From NCBI RefSeq assembly GCF_001076885.1, contig NZ_JVDT01000254.1, forward strand, positions 1 to 64,000: 64,000 bases of DNA, in the 5' to 3' direction. The position numbers were made by a program, and so were the translations under genes. Of the stretch, positions 50,783 through 61,410 are shown in pieces. The stretch comes from Bacillus sp. 522_BSPC. Lineage in GTDB: Bacteria > Bacillota > Bacilli > Bacillales > Cytobacillaceae. Within the stretch, counting starts at the first letter, position 1; every line of letters starts with the position of its first letter. The notes below the pieces were generated by a model. It saw nothing but the letters and a program-made list of their open reading frames with translations. It searched no databases and had not been told where the DNA came from.

Positions 50783-50926
50783 ATGTTAGACTTTACCTGG
50801 AAAGTTTTTTCCAAAACAGGTAACATTGATACTTATCTACTCTTTAAAGAATTAGAAAAGACTAATCATGAAATACCAGGAATGCAAGAAGAGGAACTAG
50901 CAGAACTTGATTATCCCATCTCATAG
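50783..50926 (+). CDS. yqzL: YqzL-like small protein
   Basis: A 47-codon gene, easily missed. The protein begins MLDFTWKVFSKTGNIDTYLL and ends in DYPIS, close to B. subtilis YqzL, also 47 residues and also between era and recO. The ATG at 50783 is preceded by AGGTGGGG. No membrane segment; acidic C-terminal half. Function unknown, but its steady place before recO suggests translational coupling or a partner role. Confidence 0.9.
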   Translation: MLDFTWKVFSKTGNIDTYLLFKELEKTNHEIPGMQEEELAELDYPIS

Positions 50927-50953
50927 CGCTGTCCTTATAGTAAGGGATGGTGA

Positions 50954-51721
50954 ATGGTGATGCTGGAAAAGTGTGAAGGAATTGTTATTAGATCAATTGA
51001 CTACGGTGAATCAAATAAAATTGTTACTCTCTTTACAAGAGAATGGGGAAAGGTTGGGGTTATGGCAAGAGGTGCAAAAAAGCCAAACAGCAGACTTTCT
51101 GCTGTAACCCAACCTTTTGTCTATGGCTATTTTCTCGTTCAGCGTAGTAGTGGATTAGGTCTTTTGCAGCAGGGCGATATTATTTCTAGCATGCGTGGAT
51201 TAAAAGAGGATATTTTTCTTACCGCATATGCAAGCTACATAGTAGAGCTTACTGACAAATGTACAGATGAAAAAAAGCCAAAGCCAAATCCTTTTCATTT
51301 CGAATTATTATTTCAAACTTTGAATTATATGAATGAAGAATTTGACCCGGAAATTCTAGTGAACATTTATGAATTAAAAATGTTAAACGGTTTGGGGTTA
51401 TATCCAACATTAGATCGTTGTGTTTTTTGTGGAGCAACAGAAGGCCATTTTTCTTTTTCCATACGAGAAGGAGGATTGGTCTGCCATCAATGCTTGGAAA
51501 AAGATCTATATCATTATAAAATTTCTCAGGCTACTGTGAAGCTTCTCCGGATTTTTTATTATATGGATATATCTCGACTAGGAAGTATTTCAGTAAAAGA
51601 TACAACAAAGAAAGAACTTAGTATGATTATTGATGCTTATTATGAAGAATATTCAGGGTTATATTTGAAATCTAAAAAGTTTATCCAATCCATGAAAAAT
51701 TTGGGAGATGCTTTTACATAA
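50954..51721 (+). CDS. recO: RecO, DNA repair and recombination mediator
   Basis: A 255-residue protein that loads RecA with RecR and anneals DNA. The N-terminal OB fold ([22 protein letters not shown]) and the zinc finger ([25 protein letters not shown]) are present; the zinc ligands are intact. Start is either ATG 50954 or ATG 50960 (matching the usual MLxKCEG); AAGGGATGG lies at 50942-50950 and allows both. Confidence 0.94.
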   Translation: MVMLEKCEGIVIRSIDYGESNKIVTLFTREWGKVGVMARGAKKPNSRLSAVTQPFVYGYFLVQRSSGLGLLQQGDIISSMRGLKEDIFLTAYASYIVELTDKCTDEKKPKPNPFHFELLFQTLNYMNEEFDPEILVNIYELKMLNGLGLYPTLDRCVFCGATEGHFSFSIREGGLVCHQCLEKDLYHYKISQATVKLLRIFYYMDISRLGSISVKDTTKKELSMIIDAYYEEYSGLYLKSKKFIQSMKNLGDAFT

Positions 51722-51794
51722 TAACTAAATTTTGATTCCAATTGGTTGCAAGGTTGACAATCAAAAAAAATTTCGCTATTATTCATGTAAATAA

Positions 51795-52007
51795 GAGTGT
51801 TGCGTTGAAAAGAAAGTAGTACTTATTTCTCCTCATGAAAAGCGAGCTTGGGATAGTGAAAGCCAAGTGCATGAGTATTAAGGAAGGCGTTCTTGGAGCA
51901 ACTGCGTATGAAAGTGGCTGTATGTATACAGCAAATAGGGTGGAACCGCGGGTTAACTCTCGTCCCTATGTCAAAAATTTGGCATAGAGACGAGAGTTTT
52001 TTTGTGT
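51795..52007 (+). promoter_or_regulatory. T-box riboswitch for glyQS
   Basis: The antiterminator sequence AGGGTGGAACCGCGGG (51937-51952) is the classic T-box. It is followed by a strong terminator: AACTCTCGTC (51955-51964) pairs with 51989-51998, extended by CTATG/CATAG, then seven Ts. Stem I lies at about 51798-51905. A GGC glycine codon at 51886-51888 is a plausible specifier, although I did not fold the whole of stem I. Uncharged tRNA-Gly should stabilise the antiterminator and switch on glyQS. Confidence 0.95.
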
Positions 52008-52083
52008 TTCTAAATTTAAAAGGTCTCGGCTAAAGTTTCTATGCTAAATAATGATTTATCAATTTCGGAGGTGTATTTAAGCA

Positions 52084-52974
52084 ATGAATATTCAAAACAT
52101 GATTTTAACATTGCAGAAACATTGGTCAGATTATGGTTGTATTTTGATGCAGGCATATGATGTGGAAAAAGGTGCAGGAACAATGAGTCCTTACACTTTT
52201 TTAAGAGCGATAGGTCCTGAGCCTTGGAATGTGGCTTATGTAGAGCCATCGAGAAGACCTGCTGATGGAAGATATGGTGAAAATCCCAATCGCCTATATC
52301 AGCATCATCAATTTCAAGTTATCATGAAGCCATCGCCAGATAATATTCAAGAACTATACTTAGATTCTTTAAAGGCACTAGGCATTAATCCACTTGAGCA
52401 TGATATCCGTTTTGTAGAGGATAACTGGGAGAATCCTTCTCTAGGCTGTGCTGGTCTCGGATGGGAAGTATGGCTTGATGGCATGGAAATCACACAATTT
52501 ACTTATTTTCAACAAGTTGGCGGTATTGAATGTAAGCCAGTATCTGTTGAGATAACATACGGGATTGAACGATTGGCATCATACATTCAGGATAAAGAGA
52601 ATGTTTTTGATTTAGAGTGGACAGATGGGTTTACAATCAAAGATATTTTTTATCAACCAGAATTTGAACATAGTAAATACACATTTGAAACATCTGATAC
52701 AGAAATGCTATTTAATTTATTTTCCATTTATGAAAAAGAAGCACATAGACAAATGGACGAGGGTCTAGTACATCCTGCTTATGATTATGTATTAAAATGC
52801 TCTCATGTTTTCAATCTATTGGATGCTAAAGGGGCTATTTCTGTTACGGAAAGAACGGGATATATTGGAAGATGTAGAAATTTAGCACGTAAGATTGCCA
52901 AAACATTCTACGAAGAAAGAGAAAAATTAGGATTCCCAATTTTAAAAAGCAAGGAGGGAGAAAGTCATGAATAA
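52084..52974 (+). CDS. glyQ: Glycyl-tRNA synthetase alpha subunit
   Basis: A 296-residue class II synthetase catalytic subunit. It carries the glycine and ATP site (motifs around [36 protein letters not shown] and [12 protein letters not shown]). It works as alpha2beta2 with GlyS. ATG 52084 follows GGAGGTG. Its end overlaps glyS by eight bases. Control is by the T-box upstream. Confidence 0.97.
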   Translation: MNIQNMILTLQKHWSDYGCILMQAYDVEKGAGTMSPYTFLRAIGPEPWNVAYVEPSRRPADGRYGENPNRLYQHHQFQVIMKPSPDNIQELYLDSLKALGINPLEHDIRFVEDNWENPSLGCAGLGWEVWLDGMEITQFTYFQQVGGIECKPVSVEITYGIERLASYIQDKENVFDLEWTDGFTIKDIFYQPEFEHSKYTFETSDTEMLFNLFSIYEKEAHRQMDEGLVHPAYDYVLKCSHVFNLLDAKGAISVTERTGYIGRCRNLARKIAKTFYEEREKLGFPILKSKEGESHE

Positions 52975-55033
52975 AAGAGACTTGTTATTGGAAATTGGTT
53001 TAGAAGAAATGCCCGCTCGCTTCATCCCTGCTAGCATAGAGGCATTGAAGGGAAAAATGGAGTCATGGCTTAGTGAAAAGCAATTAGGCTATACTTCTGT
53101 TTATGCATTTTCTTCTCCTCGTAGATTGGCACTAGTTGTTGCTGGTTTAGATGAATCACAGCAAGATAGGGAAGAAGAAGCAAAAGGTCCTGCCAAACGA
53201 ATTGCGCAAAGTGATAACGGAGAATGGTCTAAGGCAGCTGCTGGTTTTACTAGAGGACAAGGTTTAACAGTAGAAGATATATATTTTAAAGAAATAAATG
53301 GTGTAGAGTATGCTCACGTTAAAAAGTTCATAAAAGGACAACAAACGAGTATGTTATTGCCTGAATTAAAAGAATTGATTTTAAGCTTAACTTTTCCAAA
53401 AAATATGCGTTGGGCAAATAATGACTTACGTTACATACGCCCAATAAAATGGCTAATCGCATTATTCGGCGAGGAAGTAATACCTTTTTCTATCGCCAAT
53501 GTAGAAACTTCCAATAAATCTCTCGGTCATCGCTTCCTTGGTGGAGAAATTGTTTTCAACAATCCATCTGATTATGAGAAAAAAATGTTAGCTCAGTATG
53601 TAATGGTTAATGCTGACGAACGTAAAGAGGCTATTGTTTCTCAAATTAAAAAATTAGAGGAAGAAAATAATTGGGTGATTCCAATCGATGCAGATTTATT
53701 AGATGAAGTAACCAATTTAGTTGAATATCCAACTACATTATTTGGTACTTTTGAAGAGTCGTTTTTAGAATTGCCTACAGAGGTATTAATCACTAGTATG
53801 AAGGAACACCAACGCTATTTCCCAGTGAAATCAAAGGAAGGAAAGCTGTTGCCATACTTTGTCACTGTTCGTAACGGTGATCATCAACATTTAGAAAAAG
53901 TTGCAAAAGGAAATGAGAAAGTTCTTAGAGCAAGACTTGCTGATGCAGCATTCTTCTATAAAGAAGATCAAAAACTAGTAATTGATGATCTTCTTAAAAA
54001 GTTGGAAACGATTGTTTATCACGAGGAAATCGGCACTTTAGCAGAAAAAGTTGCTCGAGTGCGAGCAATTGCCGCTTCCTTATCTGAAAAGCTAAATTTA
54101 ACAAAAGAAGAACAACAGGATGTTGATAGAGCAGCACAAATTGCAAAGTTTGACCTTGTTACCAATATGGTTTATGAATTCCCAGAACTGCAAGGATTAA
54201 TGGGAGAACGGTATGCTTTGCAAAAGGGAGAGAAAAAAGTAGTAGCTGCTGCGATAAACGAACATTATATGCCGCGCCATGCGGAGGATGAAACAGCTAA
54301 GAGTAATGTAGGGGCAGTCCTGGCACTTGCTGAAAAACTAGATACGATTGTCTCATTCTTTAGTATTGGCATGGTTCCGACAGGATCACAAGACCCTTAC
54401 GCTTTAAGAAGACAGGCAACAGGAATTGTGCAGACGCTCATTGATAAAAACTGGAGTATATCCATTGAGAGCTTAGTCGATCTCACCATAAATGCAATGT
54501 CACATTCTTTAAAAGTAGCTGGTGAAGAACTAGTTGATTCCGTTCTTTCATTCTTTAAATTGCGTGTGAAGCATATTTTACAAGAAAAAGGCATTCGTTA
54601 TGATATGATTGATGCCATATTAGCAGAAAAAATTGGTGGAGCAGCAAGTGTGTTAAGAAAAGCAAGCGTTCTTGAGCTTCGCAAGGGAGCTGCCGATTTT
54701 AAAGAAGGAATTGAAGCCCTAAGCAGAATCATCAATATTTCTAATAAGGTAACAACAATTTCCCCGGTTGATCCAAGTTTATTTGAAAACGAATATGAAC
54801 ATGAACTTTATAATCGTTTTCAAGATGTAATGGAAAAAATAAATTCAGAGGTAAATGAAGAAGAATATTTTGATTTATTATTCTCCTTAAAAGATGCTAT
54901 TTCAGCATACTTTGATCATACTATGGTTATGGCTGATGAAGAAAAAGTGAAAGAAAATCGATTAAATCTGATGGTGGAAATAGCTTCCTATATTAAAGGA
55001 TTTGCAAGTGTAAACGAAATAATTGTAAAGTAA
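52967..55033 (+). CDS. glyS: Glycyl-tRNA synthetase beta subunit
   Basis: A 688-residue subunit that binds tRNA-Gly. It begins [15 protein letters not shown], includes the HD-like domain in its middle ([15 protein letters not shown]) and the [15 protein letters not shown] segment, and ends with a DALR-like anticodon-binding region. ATG 52967 follows AAGGAGGG. Same operon as glyQ. Confidence 0.97.
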   Translation: MNKRDLLLEIGLEEMPARFIPASIEALKGKMESWLSEKQLGYTSVYAFSSPRRLALVVAGLDESQQDREEEAKGPAKRIAQSDNGEWSKAAAGFTRGQGLTVEDIYFKEINGVEYAHVKKFIKGQQTSMLLPELKELILSLTFPKNMRWANNDLRYIRPIKWLIALFGEEVIPFSIANVETSNKSLGHRFLGGEIVFNNPSDYEKKMLAQYVMVNADERKEAIVSQIKKLEEENNWVIPIDADLLDEVTNLVEYPTTLFGTFEESFLELPTEVLITSMKEHQRYFPVKSKEGKLLPYFVTVRNGDHQHLEKVAKGNEKVLRARLADAAFFYKEDQKLVIDDLLKKLETIVYHEEIGTLAEKVARVRAIAASLSEKLNLTKEEQQDVDRAAQIAKFDLVTNMVYEFPELQGLMGERYALQKGEKKVVAAAINEHYMPRHAEDETAKSNVGAVLALAEKLDTIVSFFSIGMVPTGSQDPYALRRQATGIVQTLIDKNWSISIESLVDLTINAMSHSLKVAGEELVDSVLSFFKLRVKHILQEKGIRYDMIDAILAEKIGGAASVLRKASVLELRKGAADFKEGIEALSRIINISNKVTTISPVDPSLFENEYEHELYNRFQDVMEKINSEVNEEEYFDLLFSLKDAISAYFDHTMVMADEEKVKENRLNLMVEIASYIKGFASVNEIIVK

Positions 55034-55056
55034 GAATTAAATTGTTTTAAAAAGAG

Positions 55057-55088
55057 CTAGGCAGGGCCACCCCTACCTAGTTTCGTTT
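55057..55088 (+). terminator. Terminator after glyQS
   Basis: CTAGGCAGGG (55057-55066) pairs with CCCTACCTAG (55071-55080) with one mismatch-like pair and a 4-base loop, flanked by an A-run upstream and TTTCGTTTT downstream. Confidence 0.75.
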
Positions 55089-55246
55089 TGTAAGAATTTA
55101 ATGGCGTGATAAGGAAAAGAACGAGCAAATGTTTTAAATATTATAGATAAAATAGATAACTTTGGATTCTTTTTCTTTTGATTCCGCCTATTTCGTATAT
55201 AATAGTTAGTAGATATCGTTACCTAAATGAAGGTGGTGAATAGGAG

Positions 55247-55897
55247 ATCGAACTGAACAAACGGCAAGAAAGAATAATTGAAATAGTAAAAGAGAGTGGC
55301 CCAATTACAGGTGAGCATATTGCAGATAAATTAAACTTGACAAGGGCAACCCTTCGACCTGATTTAGCGATATTGACAATGGCGGGCTTTTTAGATGCCA
55401 GACCTCGAGTAGGATACTTCTATACGGGAAAAAACTCGGAAAGACAAGTAATCGATAATATACGCAATATATTAGTGAAGGATTATTATTCACATCCAGT
55501 TGTGGTTCATGAAAATTCCTCTGTATATGATGCAATCGTAATTATGTTTACAGAAGATGTTGGAACCATTTTTGTCGTTGATGAGAACTCCACATTAACA
55601 GGAGTTGTTTCTCGTAAAGATCTATTGCGAGCAAGTATTGGTAAACAAGAGTTAAATTCGTTGCCAGTTGCGATTATTATGACAAGGATGCCGAATGTCA
55701 CGTATTGTTTTGAAGAGGAAATATTAGTAGATGTTGGCTGTAAATTAATGAATCGAGAAATTGATGCACTCCCAGTTGTAGAAAAAACGGAGAATGGTCT
55801 TCTTGTAATAGGAAGAGTTTCGAAAACTAATATTACTAGAGCGTTTGTAGACTTGTCTAATAATCGTGATGGAATTGTGGAGGAACAAAATGACTGA
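55247..55897 (+). CDS. ccpN: CcpN, CBS-domain repressor of gluconeogenic genes
   Basis: A roughly 214-216 residue regulator: winged helix ([16 protein letters not shown] ... [18 protein letters not shown]) followed by two CBS domains that bind adenine nucleotides. In B. subtilis it represses gapB, pckA and sr1 on glucose. The start is odd: conserved sequence reads back to IELNKRQE at 55247, then an in-frame TAG stands at 55241, with no ATG, GTG or TTG in between. ATC 55247 lies ten bases after AAGGTGG, CTG 55253 six bases after GGAG. GTG 55233/55236 are in another frame. ppsR overlaps its end by eight bases. Confidence 0.88.
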   Translation: MELNKRQERIIEIVKESGPITGEHIADKLNLTRATLRPDLAILTMAGFLDARPRVGYFYTGKNSERQVIDNIRNILVKDYYSHPVVVHENSSVYDAIVIMFTEDVGTIFVVDENSTLTGVVSRKDLLRASIGKQELNSLPVAIIMTRMPNVTYCFEEEILVDVGCKLMNREIDALPVVEKTENGLLVIGRVSKTNITRAFVDLSNNRDGIVEEQND

Positions 55898-56720
55898 AAG
55901 ACAAATTATATATGTTGTATCTGATTCGGTTGGTGAAACAGCTGAACTTGTAACAAAAGCAGCAATCAGCCAATTTTCCGGCCACAATGTTAATGTGCTT
56001 ATAAAAAGATTTCCTTTTGTAGAGGATAAATCAAACATTCATGAAGTAGTAATGCAAGCAAAAGAAGAGCATGGAATGATTGCCTATACACTTGTTAAAC
56101 CAGAAATCCGTAATTATATGAGTGAGCTAGCTCGGCAAGAAGGAGTATATGCATGCGATATAATTGGACCAATTATTGATCAGTTTCAAGTGTTATGGGG
56201 AAAGACTCCACTTTATGAACCAGGACTTGTTCGGAAATTAGATGAAGACTATTTTAAAAAAGTGGAGGCAATAGAATTTGCTGTGAAATATGATGATGGC
56301 AGGGATCCGAGAGGTTTAGAGAAGGCTGATATCATATTAATTGGTGTTTCGAGGACTTCTAAAACACCACTTTCCCAATTTTTAGCCCATAAAAGAGTCA
56401 AAGTAGCAAATGTACCGATTGTGCCAGAGGTAGACCCGCCAAAAGAGTTATTTGAAGTACCGGCGAGTAAATGTTTTGGTTTAAAAATAAGTCCGACAAA
56501 ATTAAACAATATTAGAAAAGAGCGCCTTATTTCTCTTGGATTAAGTGACAAAGCGAGTTATGCGCAAATTGAAAGAATAAAAGAAGAGCTAACTTATTTT
56601 GAGGACATTGTGAATCGACTTGGCTGTCCAGTTATTGATGTTACAAATAAAGCAGTGGAAGAAACAGCAAATATTATTCACAGTTTGTATTATAGATCTA
56701 AGTATAGCACAGACAGATAA
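55890..56720 (+). CDS. ppsR: PpsR, bifunctional pyruvate phosphate dikinase/PEP synthase regulator
   Basis: A 276-residue DUF299 protein that phosphorylates and dephosphorylates a threonine of PPDK or PEP synthase, with ADP and inorganic phosphate as substrates. The P-loop-like motif is [11 protein letters not shown], and [15 protein letters not shown] is the conserved N-terminus. ATG 55890 follows TGGAGG. It is coupled to ccpN, matching their shared role in the pyruvate-PEP node (yqfL in B. subtilis). Confidence 0.93.
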   Translation: MTERQIIYVVSDSVGETAELVTKAAISQFSGHNVNVLIKRFPFVEDKSNIHEVVMQAKEEHGMIAYTLVKPEIRNYMSELARQEGVYACDIIGPIIDQFQVLWGKTPLYEPGLVRKLDEDYFKKVEAIEFAVKYDDGRDPRGLEKADIILIGVSRTSKTPLSQFLAHKRVKVANVPIVPEVDPPKELFEVPASKCFGLKISPTKLNNIRKERLISLGLSDKASYAQIERIKEELTYFEDIVNRLGCPVIDVTNKAVEETANIIHSLYYRSKYSTDR

Positions 56721-56753
56721 CTGCTTGATATTAGTGAGATTAATTGGTAAAAG

Positions 56754-56785
56754 CTTGATTCTCATATGGGAGAATCAAGTTTTTA
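56754..56785 (+). terminator. Terminator after ppsR
   Basis: CTTGATTCTC (56754-56763) is an exact inverted copy of GAGAATCAAG (56770-56779), followed by TTTTT. Confidence 0.88.
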
Positions 56786-57213
56786 ATTATGAAAAACTTG
56801 TGTTTCAATAATTTTCAAGTGAACTATTTCTCGTCCTATTTAAATGGCCGTTTCTAAAAATGGTTGTGTTCATAAAATAAATTAGCAAAGATAATTTCTA
56901 TTTAATAAAATTAATTTAATGACCTATCTTAATTTATTTTTTGTATGTATTTTGGTTCTAGTATGGCATAAAAGGAATAATTATAGATAAAAAAAGATGG
57001 AATTTCAAGTGAATTTATACTATAATAAAAAATTGTGATAAAAAAGTATCATGTTTTAGGTTTAGACTTGGCTTTTTACGAATAAACTATTTATTGTGAG
57101 AAGTCAAGGAAAGGGATAAAAAAATTTTCGACATTACTTCTTTCGTGAAAAAATTATTTAGGAAGAAGGAATATGTGGAGTGATGTAGAATTAATAGTAC
57201 ATTAGGGAAACAT
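56786..57213. other. AT-rich interval before yqxD with a possible leader peptide
   Basis: Very AT-rich. TATAAT occurs at 57021-57026 without an obvious -35 box. A 10-residue reading frame (57173-57205, MWSDVELIVH) has AGGAAGAAGG seven bases before its ATG; its stop codon overlaps TAGGGA, the ribosome binding site of yqxD. It could be a leader peptide coupled to yqxD. No other gene seen. Confidence 0.35.
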
Positions 57214-57675
57214 ATGGTATATGTTGATGCTGATTCCTGTCCTGTAAAAGAAGATATTGTCGAAATAGCTTCTTATTATCATTATGAATTGCTATTCGTT
57301 GCATCCTATGCACATATGATGAAAGAAAATGACGAACAAAAGTGGAAGTATGTGGATAGCGATAAAGAAGCTGTAGATTTATTTATTATGAATGCTACCA
57401 AAAAACAGGATATTGTCGTCACTCAAGATATTGGCCTTGCCTCTACGTTATTGTTAAAGCAAGTTACTGTCCTCTCCCCTAGGGGCGTAATATTTGAGGA
57501 GAAAACTATAAATACTGCACTTGATATGCGATATTTATCTGCTAAGGCAAGACGAAAAGGGGTATATGGGAAAGGGCCAAAACCTTATACAGAAGAGGAT
57601 CGCCAAAAATTCAGAAGAAATTTTATAAGGATTTTGTCGAAAGTTGAAGGAGAATCGATTGGTTACGTCGAATAA
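57214..57675 (+). CDS. yqxD: YqxD/YaiI family protein (DUF188)
   Basis: A 153-residue protein of the DUF188 (UPF0178) family with a PIN-like nuclease fold suggested by its aspartates: VDADSCPVK at the N-terminus, VVTQDIGLA and the C-terminal RKFRRNFIRIL. Activity is not established. The ATG 57214 gives the usual family start. It lies 39 bases before dnaG, as in B. subtilis. Confidence 0.88.
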   Translation: MVYVDADSCPVKEDIVEIASYYHYELLFVASYAHMMKENDEQKWKYVDSDKEAVDLFIMNATKKQDIVVTQDIGLASTLLLKQVTVLSPRGVIFEEKTINTALDMRYLSAKARRKGVYGKGPKPYTEEDRQKFRRNFIRILSKVEGESIGYVE

Positions 57676-57714
57676 TTCTTTAAAGTAGGCAATAAGTAGG
57701 GAGATGTGTAGATA

Positions 57715-59529
57715 ATGGTGGCGCGCATTCCTGAAGATAAACTCAATGAAATCAAACAGGCTACTGACATTGTTGAAATCATTGGAGAACATGTATCCCT
57801 TACAAGACAAGGGCGCAATTTTATCGGTCTTTGTCCTTTTCACGGCGAAAAAACACCTTCTTTTACTGTATCGCCAGATAAACAGATATTCCATTGCTTC
57901 GGCTGTCATGCAGGTGGAAATGTATTTACTTTCCTTATGGACTTAGAAGGCTCTTCTTTTGTAGAAGTTGCATCAAGTTTAGCTGACCGTGCGAATATTG
58001 AATTAGGTATCGAAGTGTCTGAGCTGGAAAGAAAACCAGCCATTCCAGAAAATTTACAGCAAATGATTGATGCACATGATTTATTATCTAAATTCTACCA
58101 TCATTTGCTCGTAAACACAAAGGATGGTCAGCATGCATTAGAATATTTGTCTAATAGGGGCTTTACTTTACCTATCATTGAAAAGTTCCAAATAGGCTAT
58201 ACACTTAATTCCTGGGATTTAGCTGTGAAGTTTTTAGGGAAACGTAAATTTGATGTTTTGCTATTAGAAAAAGCTGGTTTGATTGTAAAAAGTGAAAGGG
58301 ATGAGAAATATTTTGATCGTTTTCGCGATCGAATAATATTCCCTATCTATGATCGAAATGGTAACACAATTGCGTTTTCTGGACGTGCTTTAGGGGATAA
58401 TAATCCCAAATACCTTAACAGTCCAGAAACTCCAATTTTTAATAAAAGCAATACACTTTACAATTTTCATAAAGCAAGGCCTATAATACGAAAGCTTCAA
58501 CATACCGTTCTTTTCGAAGGATTTGCAGATGTTATAGCTGCAACAAGAGCGGGAGTTGAAAACAGTGTTGCGACAATGGGGACCTCCTTAACGGAGGAGC
58601 ATATCACAATTCTAAAAAGAAACGCACGAAATGTAACGATTTGTTATGATTCTGATTCAGCTGGGATAGAAGCAGCCTTTCGTGCAGGACAGCTTCTTAC
58701 AAAGGCTAATTGTGTTGTAAAAGTAGTGATGTTACCAGATGGAATGGACCCAGATGATTATGTGAACAAATTTGGGGAAGATAAATTGCAACAGGAAATA
58801 CTTCATGGAAGCATACCTTTCATGGGATTTAAAATGCTTTACTATCGAAGAGGGAAAAATCTTCAAAATGAAGGAGATAAACTCGCTTATATAGAAGAAG
58901 TAATAGGAGAAATTGCTAAACTGGAGAAGGCGGTAGAAAAAGACCTTTATTTACGACAGGTAGCAGATGAGTTTTCTCTCTCTTTAGAGGCATTAAAGCA
59001 GCAAGAGATGCAGATGGAACAATCAGTTCCAAATGAAAATGCTGTTGAAAAAAGTGTAGTTCCTGTCAAACAATACACGGTTAAAAAACGGGCAACTGGA
59101 TTATTACCAGCATATCATACTGCGGAAAAAAGACTGCTTGCACATATGTTTAAAAGTGAGGATATTGCCTACAAAGTGCAAGACTCTTTACAGGGAAAAG
59201 CATTTAATATTGATGAACACCAAGCGATCTTTACTTATCTTCTTGCTTATTATGAAAAGGGTTTTGGTAACGATACAAGTTCATTTATGAATTTTATTGA
59301 CGATCCAGACTTACAACGGATCGTAGCTGAAATCGAAATGATGGAAGTGAATGAAGAGGTAAGTGAAGTAGAAATTAGTGATTATATGAAACAAATCATT
59401 AATTATGAGAAATTGCTTGAAATAAAGGAAAAGAAGCAAATGCTGAAAGATGCAGAACGTCAAAATGACTATATAAAAGCTGCTCAAATTGGCATGGAAG
59501 TCCTTTTATTAGAAAAAACGTTAAAATAG
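57715..59529 (+). CDS. dnaG: DNA primase DnaG
   Basis: A 604-residue primase that makes RNA primers for replication. The CHC2 zinc domain uses C40, H43, C61 and C64 ([20 protein letters not shown]). The RNA polymerase core with Toprim motifs includes EGFADVIAA and CYDSDSAG; the C-terminal helicase-binding domain follows. ATG 57715 follows GGGAGATG. It is in the conserved dnaG-sigA unit. Confidence 0.97.
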   Translation: MVARIPEDKLNEIKQATDIVEIIGEHVSLTRQGRNFIGLCPFHGEKTPSFTVSPDKQIFHCFGCHAGGNVFTFLMDLEGSSFVEVASSLADRANIELGIEVSELERKPAIPENLQQMIDAHDLLSKFYHHLLVNTKDGQHALEYLSNRGFTLPIIEKFQIGYTLNSWDLAVKFLGKRKFDVLLLEKAGLIVKSERDEKYFDRFRDRIIFPIYDRNGNTIAFSGRALGDNNPKYLNSPETPIFNKSNTLYNFHKARPIIRKLQHTVLFEGFADVIAATRAGVENSVATMGTSLTEEHITILKRNARNVTICYDSDSAGIEAAFRAGQLLTKANCVVKVVMLPDGMDPDDYVNKFGEDKLQQEILHGSIPFMGFKMLYYRRGKNLQNEGDKLAYIEEVIGEIAKLEKAVEKDLYLRQVADEFSLSLEALKQQEMQMEQSVPNENAVEKSVVPVKQYTVKKRATGLLPAYHTAEKRLLAHMFKSEDIAYKVQDSLQGKAFNIDEHQAIFTYLLAYYEKGFGNDTSSFMNFIDDPDLQRIVAEIEMMEVNEEVSEVEISDYMKQIINYEKLLEIKEKKQMLKDAERQNDYIKAAQIGMEVLLLEKTLK

Positions 59530-59567
59530 TATATTATTGTCTTGATTTTTTGGAAGGAGGGGGACAT

Positions 59568-60692
59568 ATGGCTGAGAAGTCTGCCCGTTCAAAAGAGATT
59601 GAAACGGAATTAACTCTTGATCAGGTAAAGGAACAATTAACAGAAGTAGGTAAAAAAACGGGTGTGCTCGCATATGATGATATTGCTGAGAAGTTATCCA
59701 GTTTTGAATTAGATTCTCACCAAATGGATGAGTTTTATGAATTTTTAGGTGATCAGGGAGTCGAATTAATCGGTGATGGTGAAGAAGAAGCACCGAATGT
59801 CCAAGAGCTTGCAAAAGGGGAGGAAGAATTCGATTTAAATGACCTAAGTGTTCCCCCAGGTGTAAAAATTAATGATCCAGTTCGTATGTATTTAAAAGAA
59901 ATTGGAAGAGTAGATTTACTTTCAGCAGAAGAAGAAATTAATTTAGCAAAACGTATATTACAAGGCGATGAAGAAGCGAAACGCCGTCTTGCAGAAGCTA
60001 ACTTGCGCTTAGTTGTAAGTATTGCTAAACGTTATGTTGGACGTGGAATGCAGTTCCTTGATTTAATCCAAGAAGGAAATATGGGTTTAATTAAAGCTGT
60101 TGAAAAGTTTGATTATGAAAAGGGATTTAAATTTAGTACGTACGCAACATGGTGGATTCGTCAAGCAATAACTCGTGCAATTGCGGACCAAGCGAGAACA
60201 ATTCGTATACCTGTTCATATGGTTGAAACCATAAATAAATTAATTCGTGTGCAACGTCAATTACTACAGGATCTTGGCCGCGAACCAACTCCTGAAGAAA
60301 TTGGAGAAGACATGGATTTATCACCAGACAAAGTAAGAGAAATTTTAAAAATAGCGCAAGAGCCTGTTTCTTTAGAAACACCGATTGGTGAAGAAGATGA
60401 TTCTCACTTAGGCGATTTTATTGAGGACCAAGATGCTACTTCTCCTTCAGAGCATGCTGCCTATGAATTACTTAAAGAGCAATTAGAAGACGTATTAGAT
60501 ACATTAACAGATAGAGAAGAAAATGTTTTAAGATTGCGCTTTGGGCTTGACGATGGCCGTACACGTACACTTGAAGAAGTAGGAAAAGTATTTGGTGTAA
60601 CACGTGAAAGAATTCGTCAAATTGAAGCAAAAGCTTTAAGAAAGTTAAGACATCCAAGCAGAAGCAAACGATTGAAAGATTTCTTAGAGTAA
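59568..60692 (+). CDS. sigA: RNA polymerase sigma factor SigA (RpoD)
   Basis: A 374-residue primary sigma factor. Regions seen: 1.1 (about 10-65), 1.2 ([13 protein letters not shown]), 2.1-2.4 ([13 protein letters not shown] ... [14 protein letters not shown]), 3 and 4 ([24 protein letters not shown]). ATG 59568 follows GGAGGGGG; a TTG at 59550 reads through the ribosome binding site and is not used. It follows dnaG by 38 bases. Confidence 0.98.
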   Translation: MAEKSARSKEIETELTLDQVKEQLTEVGKKTGVLAYDDIAEKLSSFELDSHQMDEFYEFLGDQGVELIGDGEEEAPNVQELAKGEEEFDLNDLSVPPGVKINDPVRMYLKEIGRVDLLSAEEEINLAKRILQGDEEAKRRLAEANLRLVVSIAKRYVGRGMQFLDLIQEGNMGLIKAVEKFDYEKGFKFSTYATWWIRQAITRAIADQARTIRIPVHMVETINKLIRVQRQLLQDLGREPTPEEIGEDMDLSPDKVREILKIAQEPVSLETPIGEEDDSHLGDFIEDQDATSPSEHAAYELLKEQLEDVLDTLTDREENVLRLRFGLDDGRTRTLEEVGKVFGVTRERIRQIEAKALRKLRHPSRSKRLKDFLE

Positions 60693-60729
60693 GTAGCTTA
60701 CGGCTTAGTAATCTTCAATATGATTCCAT

Positions 60730-60775
60730 AAAGAAATAGTTTACTTCCTGTATGAAGAGGCTATTTCTTTTTTTT
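60730..60775 (+). terminator. Terminator after dnaG-sigA
   Basis: AAAGAAATAG (60730-60739) is an exact inverted copy of CTATTTCTTT (60761-60770), followed by six Ts. Confidence 0.85.
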
Positions 60776-60844
60776 CAGTTTTAGAAATGTTAATGCGCTT
60801 TTTTCACTTAGTTATTACTTAAATAAAAGGAAGTGATGCTAAAG

Positions 60845-61384
60845 ATGCAAGACCAGAGAAAAATGATTATTGTAAAGGAAATAGCTTATTGGAAAGAAAA
60901 TAAAATGCTTCCAGAACATTATTGTGATTATTTACTCACATTATATACAGAAGGAAATGGTGTAGAAGAAAATAAGATAAGGAAAAAAAGAAATAGTGTA
61001 TTCTTTCTGCCATTATTATTTTTTTCTTTCATTCCATTAACTATATTTTTATTATATTTTACTGAATTGTCTTTCATTTTGCAAATGGCTATTTCACTAA
61101 TTTTTCTGATTTTTTGTTTTGTAGGAATTTTTTTGTATAATAAGAAACAGTTAAATGTTGATATACCAGCTGCTGTTGCTGCAATTATTTTTCTTTTATT
61201 TAGTGTAGCGTTTGTTTTGAAGTTTTTTTCCAATGCAATCATATTTTTATATATCATTTTATTCCTTAACTGTTTATTTTGGTATTTATGTGGAAAGAAA
61301 TATAAGCTACTCTATTTTACGATTGCTGCTATAATTGGTGCTACTTTATTAATTATACTTGTCGTATCAAAGTATTTGCTTTAA
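60845..61384 (+). CDS. Uncharacterised membrane protein with four or more helices
   Basis: About 179 residues. A hydrophilic N-terminus (MIIVKEIAYWKENKMLPEHYCDYLLTLY) precedes at least five hydrophobic stretches between about 50 and 178. AAAAGGAAGTG is at 60824-60834; ATG 60845 fits by spacing, ATG 60836 is also possible. The EIxYWKxxxxLPExYCDxLLxLY motif recurs in Bacillus membrane proteins of unknown function. In B. subtilis cccA (cytochrome c550) follows sigA; here this protein stands in that place and has no heme-binding CxxCH. Confidence 0.7.
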   Translation: MQDQRKMIIVKEIAYWKENKMLPEHYCDYLLTLYTEGNGVEENKIRKKRNSVFFLPLLFFSFIPLTIFLLYFTELSFILQMAISLIFLIFCFVGIFLYNKKQLNVDIPAAVAAIIFLLFSVAFVLKFFSNAIIFLYIILFLNCLFWYLCGKKYKLLYFTIAAIIGATLLIILVVSKYLL

Positions 61385-61410
61385 CTAGAATTTGAAATGT
61401 GGTGTATATA

